NCBI RefSeq assembly: GCF_018918285.1
Contig: NZ_JAHLQF010000005.1
Location: 1 to 64,000 of the forward strand
Source of the DNA: Clostridium mobile
GTDB taxonomy: Bacteria; Bacillota; Clostridia; Clostridiales; Clostridiaceae
DNA: 64,000 bases
Reading direction: 5' to 3'
A program made the translations under genes and the position numbers. The notes beneath the pieces were generated by a model that saw nothing but the letters and a program-made list of their open reading frames with translations, was not told the origin of the DNA and ran no database searches. How positions within the stretch are numbered: position 1 is the first letter of the stretch; every line of letters begins with the position of its first letter. This document shows positions 55,852 through 64,000 of this stretch, piece by piece.

Positions 55852-56637
55852 ATGCATTTTTGTTCATTATATAGTGGAAGCAGTGGAAATAGTATTTTTG
55901 TGTCTTCTGAAAAAGGCAAAATACTAATAGATGCTGGACTTCCAGGAAAAAGCATAGAAAAGGCTCTATGCTCAATAGGGGAGTCCCCCCAAGAAATAGA
56001 TGCTATCTTAGTCACGCATGAACATTCTGACCATACTAAAGGGGTTGGAGTTCTTTCAAGAAAATATGATATTCCTATATACACCCATCCCCATACTTGG
56101 GAAGCAATGATGTGCAATATAGGAAAAATTAAAGAAGATAATATTAAATTCATTGATAGTAATAGTATTACAATTAAAGATATGGAAATAATGAGTTATA
56201 AAATACCTCATGATGCGGCCTATCCACAGGGGTATGCCGTACATCATAAAGGTAAGAAATTTTGTTTAGCCACAGATTTAGGTCATTTTTCATCAGAAGT
56301 AGAAAATATTTTAAAAGATGCTGATGCAATATTGTTAGAAAGCAATCATGATGTAGAAATGTTAAAATTTGGTCCATACCCTTATCCCTTAAAAAGGAGA
56401 ATTTTAAGCAGTATAGGCCATTTATCCAACGAAGATTGTGGAAAAGCCCTACTTAAAATATTAGGAAGTAAAGAAAAAAAAGTAATGTTAGGGCATTTAA
56501 GTAAAACCAACAATTATCCAGAATTAGCATATCAAACTGTAATAAACATACTCTTAGAAAATGATGTAGTATTAGATAAAGATATAAAAATTTTCATGGC
56601 TAAAAGAGATATGCCTAGTGACTATATCGAATTTTAA
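55852..56637 (+). CDS. walJ: MBL-fold metallo-hydrolase WalJ (YycJ)
   Basis: 261-residue metallo-beta-lactamase fold protein: SLYSGSSGNSIFV at the N-terminus, the metal motif THEHSDHTKGV, then CLATDLGHFS and ESNHDVEML; the C-terminal GHLSNEDCGKALLKI is typical of YycJ. In Bacillus it is linked with WalRK and affects cell-wall and DNA processes; here walRK are absent and it sits after murA. GGTGGAG fits the ATG at 55852 and overlaps the murA stop, so they form an operon. Confidence 0.9.
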   Translation: MHFCSLYSGSSGNSIFVSSEKGKILIDAGLPGKSIEKALCSIGESPQEIDAILVTHEHSDHTKGVGVLSRKYDIPIYTHPHTWEAMMCNIGKIKEDNIKFIDSNSITIKDMEIMSYKIPHDAAYPQGYAVHHKGKKFCLATDLGHFSSEVENILKDADAILLESNHDVEMLKFGPYPYPLKRRILSSIGHLSNEDCGKALLKILGSKEKKVMLGHLSKTNNYPELAYQTVINILLENDVVLDKDIKIFMAKRDMPSDYIEF

Positions 56638-56652
56638 AGAAAGGTGAATAGT

Positions 56653-57219
56653 ATGAAGGGTATTATCAGTATTATTCTATGTTCTACTTTAGTTGTTTCG
56701 TCAACTGCATTAATCTCCTGTGAAAAAAAGGATAAGCTTAGTACACAAAATAAGGAGAAAATCGAAAAACTAAACCTTACTAATGATAAAGACGATACAG
56801 TAGAACTGCATCTATATTTTGATGCGTCAAAAAATAATAAAAAACCAGAAATAGCCGTGGAGGAAAGACTAATAAAAAATGATGAGCTCCTTGGTGAAGT
56901 TATTATGTTTGAACTTATTAAAGGTCCAACCGTTAATAGTAAACTAAAACCAATTTTACCAAAGGAAACTAGATTAATATCTTTTTCTATAAACGATCAA
57001 ATAGCTTATGTTAATTTAAGCAAAGAAGCTATTACTAATATGTCATTGACCAAAGAAGAGGCGTCTTTAAGAAGTATTATTTGGTCATTAACTACAATAC
57101 CCTCTATAGAAAAAGTAAAATTTTTAGTAGAGAACGAGGATATAGACACCTTAGGTGGAAATTATAACTTATCTAATCCTCTTGGAAGAGCTGATATGGA
57201 TAATGCAAAGCTAAAATAA
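56653..57219 (+). CDS. GerMN-domain lipoprotein
   Basis: 188-residue exported protein: signal peptide with lipobox ALISC, a charged linker and a GerMN domain (about 60-180: VELHLYFDASKN, ELIKGPTVNSKLKPILPKETRLI, AYVNLSKEAI). GerM in B. subtilis acts in sporulation, germination and SpoIIQ-SpoIIIA ring assembly. The GTG three codons before the chosen ATG overlaps the ribosome-binding site AAAGGTG. It follows walJ by 15 bp in the same operon. Confidence 0.87.
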   Translation: MKGIISIILCSTLVVSSTALISCEKKDKLSTQNKEKIEKLNLTNDKDDTVELHLYFDASKNNKKPEIAVEERLIKNDELLGEVIMFELIKGPTVNSKLKPILPKETRLISFSINDQIAYVNLSKEAITNMSLTKEEASLRSIIWSLTTIPSIEKVKFLVENEDIDTLGGNYNLSNPLGRADMDNAKLK

Positions 57220-57309
57220 AAACTAAAATAGAAAATTATTTATTGAATTTAAAATAATTTTTTATTATAATATTGTAAATTAAAAACTTTTACTAAAGGA
57301 GAAGTGTAT

Positions 57310-57810
57310 ATGAGTTTATATAAGCAATGGACAGATATGGTTGTAGATTATGTCAGAACAAAAGGAGAAGCAGCTTTTTGGAAAGAATATGGAGCTATTG
57401 AAAAAAGCATTTATACTCAAATTTTAGCTGAACATAATGGCCAAGTTGTTGGAGTTTTAAAAGAATTAGCTGACAAGTATAATACTCCTGCAATTTTCTT
57501 CATGGGTTTTCTTGATGGAATAAATGATAGCCTTAAAAACTCATTAGACCTAGATGTAATGGATGAAAACTCAGAAGTTAATTTAAACATTGACTTTGAG
57601 AAATTATATTTTAATATGTTAGATGCAAAGGCTGATTATTTATATGAACTTCCACAATGGGAAGCCATCTTTTCTATAGAAAAAAGAAAGGAAATACGTA
57701 ATCAGTGGAAAGACACAAAAACTATAGTAAACACTAACAAAATAGGAAGAAATGACCCTTGCTCTTGTGGCAGCGGTAAAAAATACAAAAAATGTTGTGG
57801 AAATAAATAA
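57310..57810 (+). CDS. SEC-C zinc-motif protein
   Basis: 166 residues. The last 25 form the SEC-C metal-binding motif [19 protein letters not shown] also found at the end of SecA. The N-terminal 120 residues are helical ([23 protein letters not shown]) without a family I can name. The motif binds zinc and may contact ribosomes or partner proteins. AAGGAG lies 9 bp before the ATG at 57310. Confidence 0.82.
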   Translation: MSLYKQWTDMVVDYVRTKGEAAFWKEYGAIEKSIYTQILAEHNGQVVGVLKELADKYNTPAIFFMGFLDGINDSLKNSLDLDVMDENSEVNLNIDFEKLYFNMLDAKADYLYELPQWEAIFSIEKRKEIRNQWKDTKTIVNTNKIGRNDPCSCGSGKKYKKCCGNK

Positions 57811-57840
57811 TAATTAAATATTATAAGTAAATAATATATT

Positions 57841-57866
57841 GGGCTGACATTTATGCAGCCCTTTTT
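57841..57866 (+). terminator. Terminator of the SEC-C gene
   Basis: GGGCTG/CAGCCC hairpin followed by TTTTT. Confidence 0.8.
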
Positions 57867-57898
57867 AAATTAATTTTATAAAAATTAGGTGATAAATT

Positions 57899-58378
57899 AT
57901 GAATATAACTATTATCTCTGTGGGCAAAATTAAGGAAAAATATTTAAAAGATGCCATAGGAGAATACTCAAAACGACTAGGTAGGTACTGTAAATTAGAT
58001 ATGATAGAACTTCCTGATGAAAAAACTCCAGATAATGCTTCTGAAAAAGAAGAACTTCAAATAAAGGAAAAAGAAGGCGATCTAATATTAAAAAATATAA
58101 AGGACAATATGTTCGTAATAGCTTTAGATTTGAATGGAAAAGAACTTACTTCCATATCTTTTTCCAACTTCATAAATGAACTTGGAGTTAAAGGCGAAAG
58201 CAACCTGACTTTTGTTATAGGTGGCTCTTTAGGACTATCCTCTCAAGTTTTAAATAGAGCAAACTACAAGCTTTGCTTTTCAAAAATGACCTTCCCACAT
58301 CAACTATTTAAAGTAATGCTATTAGAGCAAATATATAGAGCATATAGAATTATGAAAGGTGAACCTTATCATAAATAA
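57899..58378 (+). CDS. rlmH: 23S rRNA pseudouridine-1915 N3-methyltransferase RlmH
   Basis: 159-residue SPOUT methyltransferase that methylates pseudouridine 1915 in helix 69 of 23S rRNA. Starts MNITIISVGKIKEKYLKDAIGEYSKRL; the SAM-binding trefoil knot contains FVIGGSLGLSSQVLNRA, and the C-terminus is the invariant LFKVMLLEQIYRAYRIMKGEPYHK. AGGTG precedes the ATG. Confidence 0.96.
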   Translation: MNITIISVGKIKEKYLKDAIGEYSKRLGRYCKLDMIELPDEKTPDNASEKEELQIKEKEGDLILKNIKDNMFVIALDLNGKELTSISFSNFINELGVKGESNLTFVIGGSLGLSSQVLNRANYKLCFSKMTFPHQLFKVMLLEQIYRAYRIMKGEPYHK

Positions 58379-58450
58379 CATGGATTTTCACTTAATTTTC
58401 ATGGGAGATAATAACTCCTTATGAGTTATATTAAAATTTCAAGTATATAC

Positions 58451-58505
58451 TAAGCCATTATAAGAAATCTATACTAAGTTAATATGTATTTTTTATAATG
58501 GCTTA
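58451..58505. terminator. Bidirectional terminator between rlmH and the WYL regulator gene
   Basis: 13-bp perfect hairpin TAAGCCATTATAA/TTATAATGGCTTA with a loop of 29 nt that can fold further, between convergent genes. Confidence 0.65.
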
Positions 58506-58519
58506 TTTATAGAATATTT

Positions 58520-59467
58520 TTAATATAAATCAATCACTTCCAATGCTTTTTTCTTAATTTCAGAGATAGCGTCAATAGGTTCAATAATTTCAATGTCCTT
58601 ACCGTATCCAAAAGCAAATTCTATACCTTGCCATATAGCATCGAATTCTATATTAAGATAAATTTCATTTTCTTTAACTGTAGTTTCACTTATAGTTATG
58701 AATTGTCTTTCCTTTATATGATTTAAGATATAGGGGCTAACTTTAAATGTAAAAGTATGTTTAGGAATTAAACTTTTAAAATTACTAGTAGAATTTCTCC
58801 AGTAACTTTTTAAGTTGAAATCATACGGTCTAATAAACGTATCATCCATTAATAAAGCAGATTCAATAGAAGTTACTTTATATGCTTTAATAATTTCATT
58901 ATTTACTGCAACTAAATACCAAATCCCTCGTTTGCAAACTAAACCAAGTGGATTTAACACTACTTCTTTTATTTCATTTATTTTTCTATATAATATCTTT
59001 AATAATTTTGAGTTCCATATAGCATTTTGCAATACAGAAAGAATTTCTGTATTTACACTAGTATTAGTCTCATTCCAAGTATACATATCTATATAGATAT
59101 AATTTTGAATGTTTTCAAATTCTTTTACTTGATTAGGTGAAGAGTTTCCTAAAATTTTAAGTATTGTAGAATTCTTAAGATTTTCAACGCCTAAATCCTC
59201 TAAAATTTTATCACCAGTAGGAATGAATAAAGAGAAAAGTTCATTTTTATTTATTCCTGTAATGGAAGTTTTATAGTCTCCTAGAAGCCTTACCCCACCA
59301 TTTATACCTTTATCAGCAACTACGGGTACTCCAATGCCACTAAGGGTATCAATATCTCTGTAAATAGTTCTTGCAGAAACCTCAAGTTTTTTTGATAGTT
59401 CAGAAGCAGTTAATTTTTTATGTATTTGTAACAACATTATTATAGAAATTAATCTGTCTGCCCTCAT
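58520..59467 (-). CDS. YafY/WYL-type transcriptional regulator
   Basis: 315 residues: an N-terminal HTH_11 winged helix (about 5-60, MLLQIHKKLTASELSKKLEVSARTIYRDIDTL), a linker and a WYL domain (about 135-215) that is ligand- or nucleic-acid sensing in relatives. AGGAGG fits the ATG at 59467, eight codons inside the longest frame. Divergent from the DHFR-family gene at 59598, which is its most likely target. Confidence 0.88.
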   Translation of the reverse strand: MRADRLISIIMLLQIHKKLTASELSKKLEVSARTIYRDIDTLSGIGVPVVADKGINGGVRLLGDYKTSITGINKNELFSLFIPTGDKILEDLGVENLKNSTILKILGNSSPNQVKEFENIQNYIYIDMYTWNETNTSVNTEILSVLQNAIWNSKLLKILYRKINEIKEVVLNPLGLVCKRGIWYLVAVNNEIIKAYKVTSIESALLMDDTFIRPYDFNLKSYWRNSTSNFKSLIPKHTFTFKVSPYILNHIKERQFITISETTVKENEIYLNIEFDAIWQGIEFAFGYGKDIEIIEPIDAISEIKKKALEVIDLY

Positions 59468-59597
59468 AACTTTCCTCCTATTATATGACATAAGATGTCA
59501 ACTATTATAGACTATAATTAATTAAGTATCAAACAATAATAATTATAACTTATGCTAAGACTAAAATAATATTTTAGATAATAAGGAGGAATTTAAT

Positions 59598-60122
59598 ATG
59601 AAAAGAAAGATAATTTTAAATTTAGCAATAAGTCTTGATGGATATATAGCATCAGAAGATGGTGGCTTTGATTGGATAGTTGGAGATGGAGACGACACAT
59701 TAAATACTAAAAACAAATTCGATTTTGATAAATTTCTAGAAGGAATAGATGTAGTAGTTATGGGTAAAAATTGTTATGCGCAAAATATGCATAATGATTT
59801 TAAAAATAAAAAGGTATATGTAGCAACATCACAAAAAATTCAAAATCACGACAATCTCCAATTTATTAGCGGAGATATATGTAAGGTAATCCAAAAAGAA
59901 CAAGAGAAGGATGGCAAGGATATATTTCTATTTGGTGGCGGAGGACTTGTAAATAACTTTATTAAGGCTGATATTATTGATGAATATATAATTGGAATAA
60001 TTCCTACGATATTAGGAAAAGGAAGATCTTTATTTTTAGAAAATAATCCTACAATAAAACTACATCTAAAAGAGTATGCGGTAGATAGTGGTGTTACAAT
60101 TTTAAAATATTCAAAAATGTAA
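59598..60122 (+). CDS. Dihydrofolate reductase-family protein (RibD C-terminal type)
   Basis: 174-residue NADPH-dependent reductase-like protein: MKRKIILNLAISLDGYIASEDGGFDWI is the family opening, VVVMGKNCYAQ and LFGGGGLVNNFIKADIIDEYIIGIIPTILGKGRSLF complete the pterin/NADPH fold. Such stand-alone RibD/DHFR-like proteins have unknown substrates. GGAGG precedes the ATG. Divergent from a WYL regulator. Confidence 0.88.
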   Translation: MKRKIILNLAISLDGYIASEDGGFDWIVGDGDDTLNTKNKFDFDKFLEGIDVVVMGKNCYAQNMHNDFKNKKVYVATSQKIQNHDNLQFISGDICKVIQKEQEKDGKDIFLFGGGGLVNNFIKADIIDEYIIGIIPTILGKGRSLFLENNPTIKLHLKEYAVDSGVTILKYSKM

Positions 60123-60148
60123 ACTAATCCTTAACCTTGATATTATTA

Positions 60149-60193
60149 AACTTATTCGGGTTATGATAAGGCTCTTACGTCCCATCATAACCC
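60149..60193. repeat. Perfect hairpin resembling the modules at 20.1-20.4 kb
   Basis: GGGTTATGAT (60158-60167) pairs with ATCATAACCC (60184-60193). It lies after the DHFR-family gene but has no T-run (A-rich AAATAAAAAA follows), so it is a poor terminator. Its minus strand has GGGACGTAA and its plus strand AACTTATTCGGG, both close to sequences at 20200-20217. Confidence 0.5.
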
Positions 60194-60265
60194 AAATAAA
60201 AAAAGTTGAAGCTCTATAATTTCCTTAAAATTAAAAAATACATAACATATTTAGCTAAATGTGAC

Positions 60266-61669
60266 TTATCCAATTTTGTTTACAAGTCTTAATATTTCTT
60301 TTGCTGAAATTTCGATATCCTCATAGGTTGTCTTATAAGAACTTACACTAATTCTCATTACTGACTTACCATTAGCTTTTGCTCCACCAAGCCAGCAAAC
60401 TCCAGATTCCTGAACAGCTTTTATTAGCAATTCGGTTTCTTCATCTGATTTAAATCTTACTAATACTTGATTGAAGACAACTTCATTTATTATATCTAGT
60501 CCACCCTCTTGAAGCAATTCAGCGAAATAAGTTGCCTTCTGATGAAGTTCCCAAACTAGTTCAGAAACTCCATTTTTACCTAATCCTTTTAACGTTGCCC
60601 ATAGATCAATTGCTCTTGCTCTTCTAGACATTTCTGCTGTATATAGCATGCCATCTCTATTATCACTGAATATTATATAGGATCCTGTCATATGCATAGA
60701 ATTGATAAGCATTTCTTTGTGTTTGCATAGAATAATGCCATTATCATATGGTGCACTTAATGTTTTATGAGCATCAACTGACCATGAATCCGCTAATTGA
60801 ACATCTTTAGTAATATGGTTAAACTTTTCATTGGCAGCTGCCCAAAGTCCAAAGGCTCCATCTATGTGAACCCAAGCACCTGCTTCATTTGCCTTCTTAC
60901 AAATTGCGCTAAAATTATCAAATGCACCTGAATTAACATTGCCAGCCTGTAAAATTAGTAAGGTTTTATTATCTAATTCTGGCATCTTATCAACTCTTAT
61001 TCTCTGTTGTTCATCAGCAGGCACCTTAATAAGTGTATCATTTCCAAGCCCAATGATTGAAAGCGCTTTATAAACTGTAGAATGAGCTCCTTCCCCTATA
61101 ACAATTTTAATCTTAGGAGCGTCAATTAATCCATTTTTTATAGCATCATAACCTAAATTCTTTAATAAAAAATTTCTGCCAGTAGTTAATCCTATTATTG
61201 TTGCAGTGGAACTTCCACTTACAAAACCAGCAACTGTTTCATTTGGAAGTCCTAATAGATCTTTTAGCCATTTTTCTGTAACCTCTTCTATCTTAGATGT
61301 CACTGGAGAAAGTACATACATTGCCGGATTTTGATCCCAAGTATCGGTGAGCCATTTAGTTGATAATGCCGCTGGAAGAATTCCTCCGTTAACAAATCCA
61401 AAATATCTTCTACCAGTTTGCGCAACAGTTGCTGGAGATCCATAAGTATTAAGTTGATTTAAAATGTTTATAGTACTTTGAGGTTGGTCATTTAATTCTT
61501 CATCGAAGGCTTTTAGATTATCAATTGCTTCTTGATCTGGATAGACCCTCATATCATCAACTTTGTTAGCATAGTCAACTGCCATTTCATGGGCTAAATT
61601 TAAATCTTCTGCAAAATCATGATTTCTAATCTTTTCAAGTATCGCACTTTTATAGCATGTACTCATCAT
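60266..61669 (-). CDS. PLP-dependent group II decarboxylase-like protein
   Basis: About 467 residues of the aromatic amino acid/glutamate decarboxylase superfamily: FGFVNGGILPAALSTKW, SGSSTATIIGLTTGRN (PLP phosphate site), WVHIDGAFGLWAA (Asp binding the PLP ring) and SVDAHKTLSAP with the PLP lysine (about residue 302). It acts on an amino acid; the substrate is unknown. The ribosome-binding site GGGGG precedes tandem ATG codons at 61669 and 61666. Divergent from a MocR-type regulator that probably controls it. Confidence 0.88.
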   Translation of the reverse strand: MMSTCYKSAILEKIRNHDFAEDLNLAHEMAVDYANKVDDMRVYPDQEAIDNLKAFDEELNDQPQSTINILNQLNTYGSPATVAQTGRRYFGFVNGGILPAALSTKWLTDTWDQNPAMYVLSPVTSKIEEVTEKWLKDLLGLPNETVAGFVSGSSTATIIGLTTGRNFLLKNLGYDAIKNGLIDAPKIKIVIGEGAHSTVYKALSIIGLGNDTLIKVPADEQQRIRVDKMPELDNKTLLILQAGNVNSGAFDNFSAICKKANEAGAWVHIDGAFGLWAAANEKFNHITKDVQLADSWSVDAHKTLSAPYDNGIILCKHKEMLINSMHMTGSYIIFSDNRDGMLYTAEMSRRARAIDLWATLKGLGKNGVSELVWELHQKATYFAELLQEGGLDIINEVVFNQVLVRFKSDEETELLIKAVQESGVCWLGGAKANGKSVMRISVSSYKTTYEDIEISAKEILRLVNKIG

Positions 61670-61688
61670 ATTATCCCCCTTCATTTTG

Positions 61689-61751
61689 TTACAATTTTAG
61701 TATATAATTACAATATAATTAATACAATCACGCAATTGTATGGAATACAAT
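61689..61751. promoter_or_regulatory. Shared divergent promoter with ATACAAT repeats
   Basis: Between the decarboxylase and the regulator, ATACAAT occurs at 61722-61728 and 61745-61751 and inverted (ATTGTAT) at 61735-61741; further ACAAT copies lie at 61690 and 61710. On the minus strand TTGTAT, 17 bp and TATACT form a sigma-A promoter for the decarboxylase. The repeats are a plausible operator for the MocR regulator. Confidence 0.5.
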
Positions 61752-61765
61752 ATGGGGGTAAATGT

Positions 61766-63172
61766 ATGATCAATTATTATGGTAATGAAATTACATGGGT
61801 TCCTAGGTTAGAAGAACCAGATAAGCCCATCTATATATTAATAGCCCAAAGCATTGAAAAAGACATTAAAGATGGAAAATTGAAGAGCGGTTTTAAGCTT
61901 CCTCCTCAACGTATTATTGCTAACTATTTAGGTATTAATCATAGTACAGTAACTAGAGCCTATAAACTTTGCCAAGAGAGAGGATTAATAAAAGGTGTAA
62001 TTGGTAAAGGAACCTTTGTGAGTAGTACGGCGGGTGTACCTGTAAATTTATTATCTGATTATAAAGATAACAATATTATTGAAATGGGTATGGCCCTCCC
62101 TCTATATGAAGTTAATAAATTGATTGAAACTAATATAAGTGAGATTTTTAATTCTTTTGATTATGATATTACCCTTAAATATTCATCACCAGAAGGACAT
62201 ATTAAACATCGATATATCGCTTCAAAATGGCTAGAACAATATAAGATTAATAGTACTCCTGATGATATCATCATCACTTCTGGGTCACAAAATGCTCTGG
62301 CGGTAATACTAATAAGTTTGTTCAATAAAGGGGATCGAATTATAGTAGATGAATTTACATATACAGGGTTAAAAAGTCTGGCAAAGCTTTTAGGTATTAT
62401 ATTGATTCCTGTTAAAGGAGATCACTTTGGAATTGACATTGAAGAATTAAAGAAAACCTGTAAAAGAGAAAATGCAAAAGGGGTTTATTTGATTCCCGAT
62501 TGTCATAATCCAACATCTATAACATTAAGTGAAGAAAAAAGACGAATAATAGGTGAAATAATTACCAAATATAATTTATTACTAATTGAGGATGGAACTT
62601 TTAGTTTTTCTCTAGAAAAAAAGCTAAAACCAATGAGTTCATTAATCCCAAATAATAGTATTTATATTCACGGAACATCAAAAGCATTAAACCCCACCTT
62701 CAGAATTTCATATATCGTATCATCTCCAAATCATACAAAGCAATTGCAACACTGCCTACACAACTTAACTTGGATGCCTTCACCTTTTACATCTGAATTA
62801 GTATCACTTTTACAGACCACATCAAAGTATAATGAAATTGTAGATGCAAAATTGAAAATACTTAAAGAAAGAAATGAACTACTGGATACTATATTAAATG
62901 AATATAACGTATTACCTTCTAATACATCATTATTTAGATATTTGATCCTCCCAAACGAGTGGAGTGATACTGCTATCGAACGTCTTTGTCTGGAATCAGG
63001 AATTCAAGTTTTTTCGTCAAAAAGATTTTCAATAGGTGCTGATGCTCATCATAATGCTATTCGAATATCTGTAAGTGCTCCTAGAAGTTCAGATGAGCTA
63101 AAAAAAGGGCTCCAAATATTAAAAGATGTTCTAACATCATACGAATATAGATTGGAACCTATATTATATTAA
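61766..63172 (+). CDS. MocR/PdxR-type regulator (GntR HTH fused to aminotransferase fold)
   Basis: 468 residues: an N-terminal GntR winged helix (about 18-80, FKLPPQRIIANYLGINHSTVTRAY) and a type I aminotransferase-like domain that binds PLP; the lysine lies in HGTSKALNPTFRISYI. Such regulators sense PLP or amino acid-PLP adducts. GGGGGTAA precedes the ATG at 61766, although the frame is open far upstream. Divergent from the decarboxylase gene. Confidence 0.92.
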   Translation: MINYYGNEITWVPRLEEPDKPIYILIAQSIEKDIKDGKLKSGFKLPPQRIIANYLGINHSTVTRAYKLCQERGLIKGVIGKGTFVSSTAGVPVNLLSDYKDNNIIEMGMALPLYEVNKLIETNISEIFNSFDYDITLKYSSPEGHIKHRYIASKWLEQYKINSTPDDIIITSGSQNALAVILISLFNKGDRIIVDEFTYTGLKSLAKLLGIILIPVKGDHFGIDIEELKKTCKRENAKGVYLIPDCHNPTSITLSEEKRRIIGEIITKYNLLLIEDGTFSFSLEKKLKPMSSLIPNNSIYIHGTSKALNPTFRISYIVSSPNHTKQLQHCLHNLTWMPSPFTSELVSLLQTTSKYNEIVDAKLKILKERNELLDTILNEYNVLPSNTSLFRYLILPNEWSDTAIERLCLESGIQVFSSKRFSIGADAHHNAIRISVSAPRSSDELKKGLQILKDVLTSYEYRLEPILY

Positions 63173-63308
63173 AGTTATTATGCGTAGAATCCTATCATAA
63201 GCAATATATTATTTAATTGCGATAATGTTAAGCTTGGTTGACAGATTTCCAATGGTAGTTGGTAGAGGTAGCAGTTGTTAAATAGTACAATAAAACGGAG
63301 GGAATGAG

Positions 63309-63677
63309 ATGAATTTTAATAAAAAGCTATTGTCTTTGAGAAAAGAAAAAGGATTGTCTCAAGATGAATTAGGCAGTCAGTTAAATGTATCAAGACAAAC
63401 AATATCAAAGTGGGAATTAGGTGAAACAACTCCTGAAATGGATAAATTAATATTAATAAGCGAATTCTTTAATATATCACTAGATGGGTTAGTAAAAGGT
63501 ACATGCTCTTCAGAGGTTATCTCCAAAGTTTCAGATATATCTGAAGCTAAATTGCATACACCGAAAAAAGGTGCATATGAAATTATTCTTTTACTTACCA
63601 AAATTTTTGGTATGATATTTTTGATTGACGCTATAATTATGATAATATATTTTATTTCAAATGGATTTCCCACATAA
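63309..63677 (+). CDS. XRE-family regulator with a C-terminal membrane helix
   Basis: 122 residues: Cro/C1-type helix-turn-helix (about 5-60, LLSLRKEKGLSQDELGSQLNVSRQTISKWELGETTPEMDKL) and a membrane segment near the end (about 92-117, IILLTKIFGMIFLIDAIIMIIYFI). Membrane-tethered regulators of this shape often control an adjacent transporter or protease gene. GGAGG precedes the ATG. Downstream lies a membrane protein gene, 43 bp away. Confidence 0.88.
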   Translation: MNFNKKLLSLRKEKGLSQDELGSQLNVSRQTISKWELGETTPEMDKLILISEFFNISLDGLVKGTCSSEVISKVSDISEAKLHTPKKGAYEIILLLTKIFGMIFLIDAIIMIIYFISNGFPT

Positions 63678-63719
63678 TCAAGATTCATCTTACTACAATA
63701 AATAGTAAGGAGAAAAAAG

Positions 63720-64000
63720 ATGAGTATATCACAAATTAAGTCGTCATTTATGAAAAACAAAAATTCAATGGTAGGTATCATAAAATCCATACTGGGGTTT
63801 ATAGGGATTTACATGGTATCGGGAATTATTGCAGAGATATTCATAATTATAGTTTTTAAATGTATTGGTATTAATATTTTTAGTGATGTTATGCCAGATA
63901 ATATTTTAGTACCAACTATGCGGCTTTTGGGATTTATATTCTTCATTATTGGCACTATTATATACTGCAAATTTATTGAAAAGAGATCTATGCAATCAAT
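63720..64000 (+). CDS. Membrane protein, N-terminal part (cut by window end)
   Basis: The open frame starts with ATG after AAGGAGAAAAA and runs to the edge (93 codons seen). It has two membrane segments in the visible part (IIKSILGFIGIYMVSGIIAEIFIIIV and RLLGFIFFIIGTIIYC) with a basic segment after. The start resembles CPBP-type membrane proteases, but the catalytic motifs would lie beyond the edge, so that is only a guess. Probably co-transcribed with the upstream XRE gene. Confidence 0.7.
   Translation, partial: MSISQIKSSFMKNKNSMVGIIKSILGFIGIYMVSGIIAEIFIIIVFKCIGINIFSDVMPDNILVPTMRLLGFIFFIIGTIIYCKFIEKRSMQS

Noticed and set aside
63173-63308. TTGACA at about 63238 as a promoter of the XRE gene
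   Set aside because: No acceptable -10 hexamer at 16-18 bp.

Overview
The window reads as chromosomal DNA of a spore-forming, low-GC anaerobe of the Clostridium sensu stricto type. The evidence is very AT-rich intergenic DNA, strong purine-rich ribosome-binding sites, several TTG/GTG starts, many sporulation genes (spoIIE, spoVT, spoVG, yabP, yabQ, a spoVB-type flippase, SpoIID- and GerMN-domain proteins), an [FeFe]-hydrogenase-like protein and an H-NOX chemoreceptor. I see no prophage, insertion sequence or CRISPR array.

Layout. Positions 1-227 hold the 5' end of a 16S rRNA gene, its leader and its promoter (minus strand). murD and glyS (with a glycine T-box leader) follow on the minus strand. 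Between them lies a plus-strand transcription unit that looks like a small RNA of about 112 nt. A tRNA-Asn separates glyS from the lysS-greA operon. From 6.4 to 37.4 kb almost everything is on the minus strand and follows the conserved Firmicutes order known from Bacillus subtilis purR to lysS: purR, spoVG, glmU, prs, pth, mfd, prsA-like, spoVT, spoVB-like, mazG (yabN), hupB, rqcP (yabO), yabP, yabQ, divIC, yabR-like, spoIIE, tilS, hpt, ftsH, coaX, dusB, greA, lysS. Insertions into this backbone are an ECF sigma factor with a DUF4179 membrane protein, a response regulator/histidine kinase/HtrA cassette where ctc sits in Bacillus, and a duplicated tRNA triplet (Met, fMet, Leu) between yabR and spoIIE.

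At 37.5 kb the direction flips with murC, divergent from purR. From there to 58 kb genes lie on both strands: a small membrane protein, tRNA-Pro, an [FeFe]-hydrogenase-like protein, a HAD phosphatase, comB, a radical SAM protein, a lipoprotein, a YkvI-type transporter, an H-NOX methyl-accepting chemotaxis protein, a SpoIID-domain protein, an XRE regulator with a DUF3783 gene, an unusually long glutamine synthetase, a 2H phosphoesterase, a DUF1540 mini-protein, then murA, walJ, a GerMN lipoprotein, a SEC-C protein and rlmH.

From 58.5 kb to the end the content looks accessory: divergent regulator-target pairs (a WYL regulator with a DHFR-family reductase; a MocR regulator with a PLP decarboxylase) and an XRE regulator followed by a membrane protein cut by the window edge.

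How the genes work together: the window combines peptidoglycan precursor synthesis (murA, murC, murD, glmU), translation and tRNA supply, purine salvage and PRPP metabolism (hpt, prs, purR), and a strong sporulation component. Sequence-level candidates for sporulation promoters are visible upstream of spoVG (sigma-H type), spoIIE (sigma-A with a 21-bp spacer, as at Spo0A-activated promoters), spoVT (sigma-G type) and yabP (sigma-E type). The least explained elements are the C-rich small RNA at 2131-2242, a block of related hairpin modules at 20130-20402, and the H-NOX receptor, whose distal heme pocket carries the Trp9/Asn74/Tyr140 set known from oxygen-binding H-NOX proteins.
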